From: Sulfurivirga sp.
GTDB taxonomy: Bacteria; Pseudomonadota; Gammaproteobacteria; Thiomicrospirales; Thiomicrospiraceae
NCBI RefSeq assembly: GCF_015490265.1
Contig: NZ_WFYD01000035.1
Span: forward strand, 1-41,338
Length of the DNA: 41,338 bases
Direction: 5' to 3'
How positions within the stretch are numbered: the stretch's first letter is position 1; the number at the start of each line of letters is the position of its first letter. The notes under the pieces are model-generated. The model saw only the letters and a program-made list of their open reading frames with translations. It made no database searches and was not told where the DNA came from. The position numbers and the translations under genes are program-made. Positions 19,725-28,628 of this stretch are shown here, in pieces.

Positions 19725-20388
19725 TGTCCGTCTCCGTCAGGCGGTAGCCCTGCCCGCGCAGAGTCTGGATGCGTTCAGGGCCGATCAGTTTGCGCAGGCG
19801 GCGCACATAGACTTCCACCATGTTGGTGTCCCGTGCGTCCGGGTCGTCGGTGATCGCCTCCAGCAGGGCGAGTTTGTCCACCACCTGTCCGGGGCGGCGC
19901 ATGAGCGCGCGCAGCAGGGCGAATTCCGCCGCCGTGAGGGTGTGGAGGTGGCCGTCCACCTCCACTTCGCGCCGATCCAGATACAGGGTGAGGTCACCGG
20001 CCCGCAGCGTCTGGCCGTCGTCACTGTGGCCCAGGCGGCGCAGCAGGGCGGTGACGCGGGCCCGCAGTTCCTCGAAGTGGAACGGCTTGCCCAGATAGTC
20101 GTCGGCACCTGCTTGCAATCCCTCGACCCGCTCCTGCCAGGCGTTGCGGGCGGTGAGAATCAGCACCGGGGTGGTGTCGCTCTCGGCACGGCGGGTGCGC
20201 AGCAGTGTCAGCCCGTCGGTGCCGGGCAGCCCCAGATCCAGCAGCACCAGATCGAAATCCTGTTCACGCCAGTGCCACAGGCCGTCATCCCCGTCGGTGG
20301 CGGTGATGACTTCGTACCCCTGCGCTTCAAAGCGTTGTCTGAGGTGGGCGGCAATATCCGGTTCGTCTTCGATCAGCAGCAGGCGCAT
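19714..20388 (-). CDS. OmpR-family response regulator
   Basis: MRLLLIEDEPDIAAHLRQRF; LVLLDLGLPGTDGL; winged-helix C-terminus TNMVEVYVRRLRKLIGPERIQTLRGQGYRL. Confidence 0.95.
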   Translation of the reverse strand: MRLLLIEDEPDIAAHLRQRFEAQGYEVITATDGDDGLWHWREQDFDLVLLDLGLPGTDGLTLLRTRRAESDTTPVLILTARNAWQERVEGLQAGADDYLGKPFHFEELRARVTALLRRLGHSDDGQTLRAGDLTLYLDRREVEVDGHLHTLTAAEFALLRALMRRPGQVVDKLALLEAITDDPDARDTNMVEVYVRRLRKLIGPERIQTLRGQGYRLTETDNGR

Positions 20389-20453
20389 GGCATGTCCGGC
20401 AAGTGGAGATGGAAATATTGTGCCGCAAAGGGGCGTCGAAGTCCCGTCTCAAT

Positions 20454-20625
20454 GGGGTCTCCCCCGATTTTGCAGAGTCGATTTTTCAAGCGTCCGGCTT
20501 GAGGCAGAAATAGCAGGAAAAGGCGGAGAAATGGTTGTCCAGGGACGCAGGAATGTTTTTGCAAGGTCGGTGTTTCGCCGCGCTGGAATGCGCGGTGAAT
20601 CGCCCTGAAAAGGCGGCTGTATGGG
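20454..20625 (+). repeat. Box element: full box at 20454-20464, second unit at 20556 with the box deleted
   Basis: GGGGTCTCCCCCGATTTTGCAGAGTCGATTTTTC...; second unit reads AATG|TTTTTGCAAGGTCGGTGTTTCG, as if 12 bp (GGGTCTCCCCCA) were lost. Confidence 0.8.
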
Positions 20626-20629
20626 GGTT

Positions 20630-20896
20630 TCAGGTGTCTGTGTAGTAGAGACGGGCGATCAGGTCGATCAGCCGTTCCAGCTGCAGCCCGAAGGCGTTGG
20701 GCGTGTCGTCTTCATTCAGCCCCTCGGTGGCCAGCAGGTCGGACAGGGCGTCCAGCAGCCTTTCCATGGTGTCGCGGTCCAGTTGCACGCCATGTCTGTC
20801 TCCTCGCAGGGGATGGGTCTTCAGAGGCATGATGCGTGTGTTGATCAGTTCAAGCTCGCTGCTGTTCAGAGTAAGCGTTGTCCGTGCAGGGTTCAT
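20630..20896 (-). CDS. 88-aa protein of unknown function, flanked on both sides by the box elements
   Basis: MNPARTTLTLNSSELELINTRIMPLKTHPLRGDRHGVQLDRDTMERLLDALSDLLATEGLNEDDTPNAFGLQLERLIDLIARLYYTDT; GGAGG 6 nt upstream of the ATG. Confidence 0.65.
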   Translation of the reverse strand: MNPARTTLTLNSSELELINTRIMPLKTHPLRGDRHGVQLDRDTMERLLDALSDLLATEGLNEDDTPNAFGLQLERLIDLIARLYYTDT

Positions 20897-20920
20897 GGCG
20901 TTCCTCCGGCTGCAGAAGAC

Positions 20921-21085
20921 GGGGTCTCCCCCATTTTTGCAAGGTCGGTGTTTCGTCGCGCGCCTCGACGCCGGGAAATGGTCGCAAAAAGCGGGCAAAT
21001 GGCCATTTCAGTGCGCTGGAACGGGGTCTCCCCTGATTTTACGGGATCGTGTGTCAGCCGCGCGGAACGGTGTCGGGGAAATGCG
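20921..21085 (+). repeat. Box element, paired copy: boxes at 20921-20931 and 21023-21033 (102-bp period)
   Basis: GGGGTCTCCCCCATTTTTGCAAGGTCGGTGTTTCG... and GGGGTCTCCCCTGATTTTACGGGATCG; interior GAAATGGTCGCAAAAAGCGGGCAAATGGCCATTTC aligns with the 4746 copy. Confidence 0.85.
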
Positions 21086-21088
21086 CCG

Positions 21089-21661
21089 TCAGGCGGGTTT
21101 TCGCGCCACCAGCCAGGCGTAGCGGCGTTTTTCGCCGTCTGTGTCTGGCAGCCAGCCTTCGCCGTGCACGTCCACCGTCCAGTCAGCGAAAACGGCAGTC
21201 AGCTCGCCGCTTTCGAGGTAGTAGTCGGGATTTTTCGGGGCGTTGGGCTGCACCGGGGCGAGGAAGGTCTGCCACAACAGCAGGCCGCCCGGCCTGACCA
21301 GCGCCCGGATGTCGTCGAAGGCGCTGCGGTCGAGCCAGCGGCTGATGGCCACCACGTCAAACTGCGCCTCGGGCCAAGGGCGCTGCTCCAGATCCACCTG
21401 CCGGGCGGTGATGGGCAGTTTGTAAGCCTGAGCATAGCGGTTGAGCAGCTCGACGGCCCGGTCGCTGATGTCCCAGGCGTCCACCTGCAGGCCGCAGCGG
21501 GCGAGAAAACGGGCGTTGCCGCCGAGGCCTGCGGCCAGATCCAGTGCCGTGCCGGTTAGCGGCAGCAGGCGGGTGTGCTGGCGCACCACCCAGGCCGGCT
21601 CGGCCAGGGTGGACAGTTCGGCGTCGCGGTATTTTTCGTTCCACTTGTCGCGAGTATGCAT
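21089..21661 (-). CDS. Class I SAM-dependent methyltransferase
   Basis: MHTRDKWNEKYRD; ALDLAAGLGGNARFLARCGLQVDAWDIS; FDVVAISRWLDR. Confidence 0.85.
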   Translation of the reverse strand: MHTRDKWNEKYRDAELSTLAEPAWVVRQHTRLLPLTGTALDLAAGLGGNARFLARCGLQVDAWDISDRAVELLNRYAQAYKLPITARQVDLEQRPWPEAQFDVVAISRWLDRSAFDDIRALVRPGGLLLWQTFLAPVQPNAPKNPDYYLESGELTAVFADWTVDVHGEGWLPDTDGEKRRYAWLVARKPA

Positions 21662-21665
21662 GGTG

Positions 21666-23117
21666 TCAGGCTTTCCAGAATGCGCGGGTGAAGATGACCA
21701 GCAGGGTGAACAGTTCGAGGCGGCCCAGCAGCATGGCGAAGGTGAGCAGCCATTTGGCCGCGTCCGGCAGGTGCTGGAAGTTGGCGCCGACTTCGCCGAG
21801 GCCGGGGCCGAGGTTGTTGAGCGTAGCGGCCACGGCGGAGAAGGCGGTGACGGTGTCCAATCCCAGCGCCATGAGCGCCAGCCCCAGCGCGCCGGAGATG
21901 AACACATAGAGGGAGAAGAAGCCCCACACGGCGGAGATGACGCTTTCGGGCACCACGCGACCGTTGAGTTTGAGCGGCATCAGCGCGTTGGGGTGGAGCA
22001 GGCGGACGATCTCGCGCAGGCCCTGCCGGTAGAGCAGCAGCACGCGGATGACCTTCATGCCGCCGCCGGTGGAACCGGCGGAACCGCCGATGAAGCTCAT
22101 CATCACCAGCATGACGGGCACGAAGGCGGGCCAGCTGAGGTAGTCGGTGCTGGCAAAGCCGGTGGTGGTGGCCAGCGAGATGGTCTGGAAGCTGGCGTAG
22201 CGCAGCGCCGTCTGCCAGTCGGGGTAGGTGTGGGTCAGCAGCAGATAGCCGGTGCTGATGAGAATGCCGGCGCTGAGCACGAAGGCGTAGGCGCGGAACT
22301 CCGGATCCAGCAGGTAGGTGCGCAGGCTCAGATGCCGCCAGGCGGTGAAGTGCAGGGCGAAATTGACCCCGGCGATGAACATGAACACCATGGCGATGGT
22401 CTCGATGGCCACGCTGTCGAAGTGGCCGATGCTGGCGTCATGGGTGGAGAAGCCGCCGATGGCCACGGTGGAGAAGGCGTGTCCGATGGCGTCGAAGGTG
22501 TTCATGCCGGCGGCCCAGTAGGCCAGTGCGCACAGGACGGTGAGGGCTACGTAGATGAGCCACAGGGTGCGTGCCGTCTCGCTGATGCGCGGGGCCAGCT
22601 TGCTGTCCTTCATGGGGCCGGGGGTTTCGGCGCGGTAGAGCTGCATGCCGCCGATGCCCAGCATGGGCAGGATGGCCACCGCCAGCACGATGATGCCCAT
22701 GCCGCCGAGCCACTGCAGCTGTTGGCGGTACCACAGAATGGCGTGGGGCAGGTCATCCAGCCCGGTCATGACAGTGGCGCCGGTGGTGGTTAGGCCGGAG
22801 AAGGATTCGAAGATGGCGTCGGTGATGCTCAGCTCCACGCCCCGGGCGAAGTGCAGCGGAATCGCACCCACCAGTCCCAGAACCGTCCAGAAGGTGATGA
22901 CCACCAGAAAGCCGTCCTTGATCTTGAGATCGGCGCGGGCATGGCGGGTGAGGTACCACAGCAGCCCGCCCACCGTAAGCGTCAGCAGCAGGGTGGCGGA
23001 AAAGGAGAACAGCGCCCCGTCGCCGTAGATGAGCGCCACCACGATCGGTGGCACCAGACTGAGACTGTAGACGGTGATCAGGATGCCGATGATTTTGAGG
23101 ATCATCTTCAGGTGCAT
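21666..23117 (-). CDS. trkH: Trk potassium uptake protein TrkH
   Basis: [59 protein letters not shown]; selectivity-filter segments [15 protein letters not shown] and [15 protein letters not shown]. Confidence 0.95.
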   Translation of the reverse strand: MHLKMILKIIGILITVYSLSLVPPIVVALIYGDGALFSFSATLLLTLTVGGLLWYLTRHARADLKIKDGFLVVITFWTVLGLVGAIPLHFARGVELSITDAIFESFSGLTTTGATVMTGLDDLPHAILWYRQQLQWLGGMGIIVLAVAILPMLGIGGMQLYRAETPGPMKDSKLAPRISETARTLWLIYVALTVLCALAYWAAGMNTFDAIGHAFSTVAIGGFSTHDASIGHFDSVAIETIAMVFMFIAGVNFALHFTAWRHLSLRTYLLDPEFRAYAFVLSAGILISTGYLLLTHTYPDWQTALRYASFQTISLATTTGFASTDYLSWPAFVPVMLVMMSFIGGSAGSTGGGMKVIRVLLLYRQGLREIVRLLHPNALMPLKLNGRVVPESVISAVWGFFSLYVFISGALGLALMALGLDTVTAFSAVAATLNNLGPGLGEVGANFQHLPDAAKWLLTFAMLLGRLELFTLLVIFTRAFWKA

Positions 23118-23118
23118 G

Positions 23119-24534
23119 TCACAGCCACCAGTGCTTCCGTGCGGTTTCTTCGGGCGCGAACAGTTCGTAGACCGCCTCCAGGCTTGCCTTGCTGGCGGCG
23201 AACAGCACGATGTGGTCTTCGGCTTCAATCACCAGATCCTTACGGGCGAAGATGACCTGGCCCTCGCGCACGATGGCGCCGACGGTGACTTCCTCCGGCC
23301 AGGGAATGTCGATCAGGCGCCGGCCGATCACCCGTGAAGTGTTTTCGGAGCCATGCACCACCAGTTCGATGGCCTCCGCCGTGCCGCGGCGCAGGGTGAC
23401 GGCGCGCACCGTGTCGCCGGCGCGCAGGTAGTGCAGCAGCCGGTTGGTGGTGATGCGGTCGGCGGAGATGGCGACATCAATCTGGTTCAGATGGAGCAGG
23501 TCCACATAGGACTGGTTGTTGATCAGCGAGATGACCCGCTTGACCCCCAGCTTCTTGGCCAGCAGGCTGGAGATGATGTTGGCCTCGTCCCGGTTGGTGA
23601 CGGTGATGAACAGGTCGATGTCGTCGATGTTCTCGTCCTGCAGCAGCGCCTTGTCGGTGATGTCACCGTGCACCACGATGGTGTTGTCCAGCTGTTCGGC
23701 CAGAAAGCGCGCCCGCTGCAGGTTATGCTCGATCACCTTGACATTGTGGTCGTGCTCCAGCTGGCGTGCCAGCGCCAGGCCGATATTGCCGCCGCCGGCG
23801 ATCATGATGTTGCGCGAGTCGCTGCGGCGGTTCTTCTGGCGGCGCAGCGCGCGGGAGATGGCGTCGATGTCCTGCGGACGGGCGAGGAAGAACACCTCGT
23901 CGTTTTCCCGGATGACCGTATCGCCCCGGGGCAGCACCACTTCGTTGTCCCGGTAGATGGCCACGATGCGGGTTTCGATGCCCTTGTCCAGCAGCTGCTT
24001 GAGCTCGGCGATGGTGTGGTCCACCATGCGGGCGCCGTATTCGGCGCGGAAGGCCACCAGCCGGAGCTTGCCGTCGGCGAAGTCGATCACCTGCAGTGCG
24101 CCCGGATGGCTGACCAGCCGCAGAATGTGCTCGGTGACCAGGTTCTCCGGACTGATGAGCACGTCCACCGCCAGCGCGGCGTCGTTCTCCTCACGGCGGA
24201 ACAGGGCCGGGTGGTTCAGATAGGCGGTATTGCGCACCCGGGCGATCTTGGTGGGCGTGCGGTGCAGGATATAGGCCAGCTGGCAGGCCACCAGGTTGGT
24301 CTCGTCGGAGCGGGTGACGGCAATGAGCATGTCGGCCATCTCCAGCCCGGCCTCCTCCAGCACGTCCGGGTCGGAGGCGTGGCCGGTGACGGTGCGGATG
24401 TCCAGATGGTCCTGCAGCTTCTGCAGGTAGACCGTATCAAGGTCTACCAGCGTGATGTCGTTATCCGGCTCTCGGGCGAGCATCTCTGCCAGTGAAGTGC
24501 CCACCTGTCCGGCGCCGAGAATGATGATGTTCAT
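23119..24534 (-). CDS. trkA: Trk system potassium transporter TrkA
   Basis: MNIIILGAGQVGTSLAEMLAREPDNDITLVDLD; second RCK domain IMIAGGGNIGLALARQLE. Confidence 0.97.
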   Translation of the reverse strand: MNIIILGAGQVGTSLAEMLAREPDNDITLVDLDTVYLQKLQDHLDIRTVTGHASDPDVLEEAGLEMADMLIAVTRSDETNLVACQLAYILHRTPTKIARVRNTAYLNHPALFRREENDAALAVDVLISPENLVTEHILRLVSHPGALQVIDFADGKLRLVAFRAEYGARMVDHTIAELKQLLDKGIETRIVAIYRDNEVVLPRGDTVIRENDEVFFLARPQDIDAISRALRRQKNRRSDSRNIMIAGGGNIGLALARQLEHDHNVKVIEHNLQRARFLAEQLDNTIVVHGDITDKALLQDENIDDIDLFITVTNRDEANIISSLLAKKLGVKRVISLINNQSYVDLLHLNQIDVAISADRITTNRLLHYLRAGDTVRAVTLRRGTAEAIELVVHGSENTSRVIGRRLIDIPWPEEVTVGAIVREGQVIFARKDLVIEAEDHIVLFAASKASLEAVYELFAPEETARKHWWL

Positions 24535-25880
24535 GGCGCTTTGGGGTCGATGTTGAGTTGTTTGAGCTTGCGGTAGAGGTGCGTGCGTTCCAGTCCGGCC
24601 CGCTGGGCGGTCTCCGACATGTTGCCGCCGGTCTCCCGCAGCAGCTGGCGCAGGTAGGCCGCCTCGAAGGCCTCACGGGCTGCTTTCAGTGGCAGGCTGG
24701 TGTCAATGGCGCCGGCGGTGGGCTCCGCCTGCGGCGCCTGCAGCAGGCCCTGAACTTCCTCAGCCGTCACCGGCCCCTCTCCCTGCAGCAGACAGCGCTG
24801 GATGAGGTTCTGCAGTTCCAGCAGGTTGCCGGGCCAGCTGTGCAGGCGCAGGGCGTTGAGGGCGCTGATGTCGAAGGGCCGCCAGGTGAGGCCCTGGGTG
24901 CGCGCCAGCCGATCGGTGAAGTATTCCACCAGCTCCGGCAGGTCGTCGAGGCGCTGGCGTAGCGGCGGCACTTCGATGGTGGTCAGATCAAAGCGCTGCG
25001 CCAGCTGGGGCAGAAAATCTTCGTGGTGGGACAGGGGCGCATCGCTCAGTCCGAACAGACGCACATCCAGCTGCATGGGAGCCTCCGTGCCCGGTCGCTT
25101 GAGCGTCCCGTCCTGCAGCAGGCCCAGCAGGGTGCTCTGCCACTCGGCATCCAGCCGGTGGATGTCGTTGATCACCAGCGTGCCGCCATTGACCCGGGCC
25201 AGCTCACCCAGCTGCAGGGCGCCGTCCTCACCGGCCTGCCCCAGCCAGTGGGTCTTTTCGGCATTGAGCTGCTGGGCGTCCACCACCAGCAGCGGACGCT
25301 CCTTGCGGGGGCTCTGTCGATGCACGGCGCGGGCGAACTGGTGGCGGCCACTGCCGCGCTCGCCCAGCAGCAGCACCGGCATGGTGTAGCGGGCCAGCCG
25401 CTCGGCATCGGCCCGCAACGCCTGCATGGCGCGGCTCTTGCCGATCAGCTCGCTGTCCCAGTGGCGCTGACCGTCCAGCTGACGCTCGCGCCGGGCCAGT
25501 TTCAGGTGCTTGAGCGCCCGCTCGGTGGCCACCAGCAGGCGATTGAGAGAGATGGGTTTTTCCAGAAAATCCCATGCGCCGAGGCGGGTGGCCTCCACCG
25601 CGGTGGAGATGGTGCCGTGGCCGGAGATCATGATCACGTTGGTGTGGGTCAGCAGCCCTTCGTCCTTCATCTGCCGCAGCAGGGTGATGCCGTCGATGTC
25701 GGGCATCCATACGTCGAGAAAGACCACGTCCGGTACCTGCTGGCGCCACGCCTCGCGGGCCTGCACGCCGTTGGCGGCGGTGGTGACCCGGTAGCCCTCG
25801 TCCTGGAGGATTTCGCCGATCAGTTCGCGGATGTCCCGTTCGTCATCCACGACCAGAATGTCGCCGCGGTGACTGCTCAT
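24531..25880 (-). CDS. NtrX-like sigma54-family response regulator
   Basis: Receiver DILVVDDERDIRELIGEIL; diverged AAA+ domain (GERGSGRHQFARAVHRQSPR); Fis-type HTH at C-terminus. Confidence 0.88.
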   Translation of the reverse strand: MSSHRGDILVVDDERDIRELIGEILQDEGYRVTTAANGVQAREAWRQQVPDVVFLDVWMPDIDGITLLRQMKDEGLLTHTNVIMISGHGTISTAVEATRLGAWDFLEKPISLNRLLVATERALKHLKLARRERQLDGQRHWDSELIGKSRAMQALRADAERLARYTMPVLLLGERGSGRHQFARAVHRQSPRKERPLLVVDAQQLNAEKTHWLGQAGEDGALQLGELARVNGGTLVINDIHRLDAEWQSTLLGLLQDGTLKRPGTEAPMQLDVRLFGLSDAPLSHHEDFLPQLAQRFDLTTIEVPPLRQRLDDLPELVEYFTDRLARTQGLTWRPFDISALNALRLHSWPGNLLELQNLIQRCLLQGEGPVTAEEVQGLLQAPQAEPTAGAIDTSLPLKAAREAFEAAYLRQLLRETGGNMSETAQRAGLERTHLYRKLKQLNIDPKAP

Positions 25881-28027
25881 CGGGTGTGGGTGAGGGGCAA
25901 GGTGATCATAAAGCAGGTTCGCTGTCCGCTGCGGGTGACTTGTATCGTTCCATTATGCTCTTCGACGATTTTTTTGACAACCGCGAGCCCCAGCCCCGTG
26001 CCCTTGGGCTTGTCGGTGGCGTAGGGTTCGAAGATCCAAGTCAGCTCCTTCTCGCCCAGACCGGGGCCGTTGTCGCACACCGACAGGGTCAGCACGCCGC
26101 CTTCGCAGCGGCTGGCGAGCCACAGGGTCGGTTCGGGCTGCTGCTCGCACGCCTCGATGCCGTTCTTGATCAGGTTGTGCAGCAGCTGACGCAGGCGGTT
26201 GGGGTCCGCCTCCACCTGCGGGCAGGCGGGATCGGTGTCCAGCTGCAGGGTCAGGCCGGGGCGGGTGTAGAGCTGGATCATCTGCTCCAGCAGCGTGTTG
26301 ACGTCCACCGGCTCCAGCGCCAGCTCCGGCGAGCGGGCGTAGTCGGCGAAGGCGTCCACCAGCGTCTGCATAGTGACCACCTGATCCACGATGGTGCCGG
26401 TGAGCTTCTCCAGCAGCGCCCGTTCCTCCTCGGGCAGCTGGCGTCCCAGCTTGAAGGCGAGCCGCTCGGCTGACAGGCGGATGGGGGTGAGCGGGTTCTT
26501 GATCTCGTGGGCCAGGCGCACGGCCACCTCGTGCCAGGCGGCGTGGCGCTGCGCCTGCACCAGATCGGTGATGTCCTCGAAGATGACCACATGCCCGCCG
26601 GTATGGCTGCTGGTCAGCGGTGTGCCCTGCACCAGCAGGATGCGCTCGCCCGACGGGGTGGACTGGTTCAGCTGCAGCTGCCAGTGGCCATGAGCCTCAT
26701 GGATCAGCGGGGCGATCTGCTGCCAGAAGGGGCGCAGCGCCAGAAACGGCCCCTGTTCCACCAGCCGGGGCAGCGGCGTCTGGCCGGCCTCCTCCAGCGG
26801 AGCGCCCAGCAGTTGCTCGGCGCGCTGATTGAAAAGGCGGATGCGCAGCTGGCTGTCGAGGGTGATGACGCCGCTGGTGAGGCTGGAGATGATCGCCTGC
26901 AGGTAGGCGCGCTGGATCTCCACCTGCTGGTGGTTGACCCGGGCGGTGTGCTGGGCGCGCCTGAGCTGGCGCACCATGTCGTTGAAGGAGCGGATCAGCT
27001 CGCCCAGTTCGTTGTCCGGCCCTTCGTGGCGGATGGGTTCCATCTCGCCGGCGCTGACGCGGCGGGTGGCGCGGGTGAGCTGACGGATCGGGCGGGTGAA
27101 GTTGCTCACCAGCTGAATAGTGAACAGCAGGGTGGACAGCAGCGCCAGCAGCAGCACCAGCGTGAGGGAAACGGCCATGGCGGTCTTGAGCGGCTGGCGC
27201 AGATAGGCGCGCTGCTGATACTGGGCCAGCGCCGTCTGCACCGTTTCGGCCAGCTGGGTCTGTTCCGCGGGGATGGGGAAAATGGCCTGCAGCATGCGCG
27301 GGCGGGGGCCGAGCTTCAGCGGAATCATCACCCGGTAGAAGGCGCGGCGCAGTTCCCCCTTGCCCTCTTCCTCAATGGCGGCGTAGGTAAGACCCTTGCG
27401 CACCTGCTGGACGATGTTCTCCGGCGGCGGGTGGGGCAGGGCGCTGGCGGTCTGGCTGGTGGTGCTGAAGGCGATGGGTTGGCCGTCGTCGCTGAACAGG
27501 GCCACTTCCTCGGCATTGAGCAGCTTGCGCAGGCGGTCCAGCGCCAGCGCGGGAGTCTGATCCAGCTCGGTGGCGAAGGTCTGAGCGCTGGACTGGGTCA
27601 GGTTGAGCAGGGTGCGCGTCTGGTTGTCCAGCGTCATGCGGGTGAGGCTGACGGCGTTCTGCAGGGCGGTTTCCGTCTTGACGTCAAACCAGGCGTCGAT
27701 GCCCTGATAGAGAAACTGCAGGGCGAACAGGTAGATGACCAGCACCGGTGCGCCCACCAGCGAGGTGATCAGCAGTGACAGGCGCAGGGTGATGCGGCTG
27801 CCTGGGCGGTGCTCGCGCACCTGGCGGATGAGCCGCCACAGGGTGCGCACCAGCAGCGCCAGCAGTACGATCAGGCCGCCTGCGGCGGTCAGCAGCAGTG
27901 TGGCATAGGTGCCGGCGAAGCTGGCCGCCTGCTGCAGGCTGCTGCTCAACAGCGCCAGCGCCACCAGCGTCACCGCCGTAAGCGCGCTGACCGGGCCGTA
28001 CTGGCGCAGAAGACGGAGCGGATTCAT
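25877..28027 (-). CDS. NtrY-like membrane sensor histidine kinase
   Basis: Multiple transmembrane segments, HAMP, PAS, HEIKNPLTPIRLSAERLAFKLG, GTGLGLAVVKKIVEEHNGTI. Confidence 0.93.
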   Translation of the reverse strand: MNPLRLLRQYGPVSALTAVTLVALALLSSSLQQAASFAGTYATLLLTAAGGLIVLLALLVRTLWRLIRQVREHRPGSRITLRLSLLITSLVGAPVLVIYLFALQFLYQGIDAWFDVKTETALQNAVSLTRMTLDNQTRTLLNLTQSSAQTFATELDQTPALALDRLRKLLNAEEVALFSDDGQPIAFSTTSQTASALPHPPPENIVQQVRKGLTYAAIEEEGKGELRRAFYRVMIPLKLGPRPRMLQAIFPIPAEQTQLAETVQTALAQYQQRAYLRQPLKTAMAVSLTLVLLLALLSTLLFTIQLVSNFTRPIRQLTRATRRVSAGEMEPIRHEGPDNELGELIRSFNDMVRQLRRAQHTARVNHQQVEIQRAYLQAIISSLTSGVITLDSQLRIRLFNQRAEQLLGAPLEEAGQTPLPRLVEQGPFLALRPFWQQIAPLIHEAHGHWQLQLNQSTPSGERILLVQGTPLTSSHTGGHVVIFEDITDLVQAQRHAAWHEVAVRLAHEIKNPLTPIRLSAERLAFKLGRQLPEEERALLEKLTGTIVDQVVTMQTLVDAFADYARSPELALEPVDVNTLLEQMIQLYTRPGLTLQLDTDPACPQVEADPNRLRQLLHNLIKNGIEACEQQPEPTLWLASRCEGGVLTLSVCDNGPGLGEKELTWIFEPYATDKPKGTGLGLAVVKKIVEEHNGTIQVTRSGQRTCFMITLPLTHTR

Positions 28028-28028
28028 C

Positions 28029-28628
28029 TCAGCGTTGCCATAGTTTGCGTTGATCCACGGATTCCTCCACCCAGCCGCTGTCCAGCCGCCAGGTCGGGTC
28101 GGTCAGGCTCTCCAGCCACAGGGCGGCCGGCAGACGGTTGCGGTCCAGCTGCAGCCGCAGGCGCAGGCGGTAGTCGATGCCAGGGTGCAGCTCCGCCTGG
28201 TCCACCAGATGAATGTCGCTGAAAGTGCCGAGAATGTCCAGCGCTTCTTCCAGGGTCTCCGCCTCGCTCTGACGGCCGTTGCGCAGATTGGTCAGCAGCC
28301 AGCGCCCTTGCAGGCGCGCCCGCTGAAGCCGCACCGGCACCTCCCGCTCGATGACCGTGCGCTGCCAGGGAATGAACCCCATCAGCGGGCTGTGCTCCAC
28401 CAGGCGGAAACGGGTGATGAAGTAGAGGGGGATGTCATGTTCCAGCGCGTCCCGCTGGGTGGTGGAGAGCTTGATGCGCACCCGGGCGTCCACCATCAGC
28501 TGACGCTGTTCGATATGGTGCTGGAAAAAGAGCACCGTGACCTGCGCCAGGTGCTCGTGCTCCGCCCGGGCAGGCATCAGCGCCAGTGTGAGCAGCAGGC
28601 CGCTAAGGAGACTTTTCCAGCAGCGCAT
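28029..28628 (-). CDS. DUF4390 family secreted protein
   Basis: Signal peptide then EHEHLAQVTVLFFQHHIEQRQLMVDARVRIKLSTTQRDALEHDIPLYF; located between rsmB and ntrY. Confidence 0.8.
   Translation of the reverse strand: MRCWKSLLSGLLLTLALMPARAEHEHLAQVTVLFFQHHIEQRQLMVDARVRIKLSTTQRDALEHDIPLYFITRFRLVEHSPLMGFIPWQRTVIEREVPVRLQRARLQGRWLLTNLRNGRQSEAETLEEALDILGTFSDIHLVDQAELHPGIDYRLRLRLQLDRNRLPAALWLESLTDPTWRLDSGWVEESVDQRKLWQR

Noticed and set aside
20454-21085. CRISPR-like array (short repeats at about 100-bp spacing)
   Set aside because: The repeat is only 11 bp, spacers are too long, interiors are homologous to each other, and no cas genes are present.
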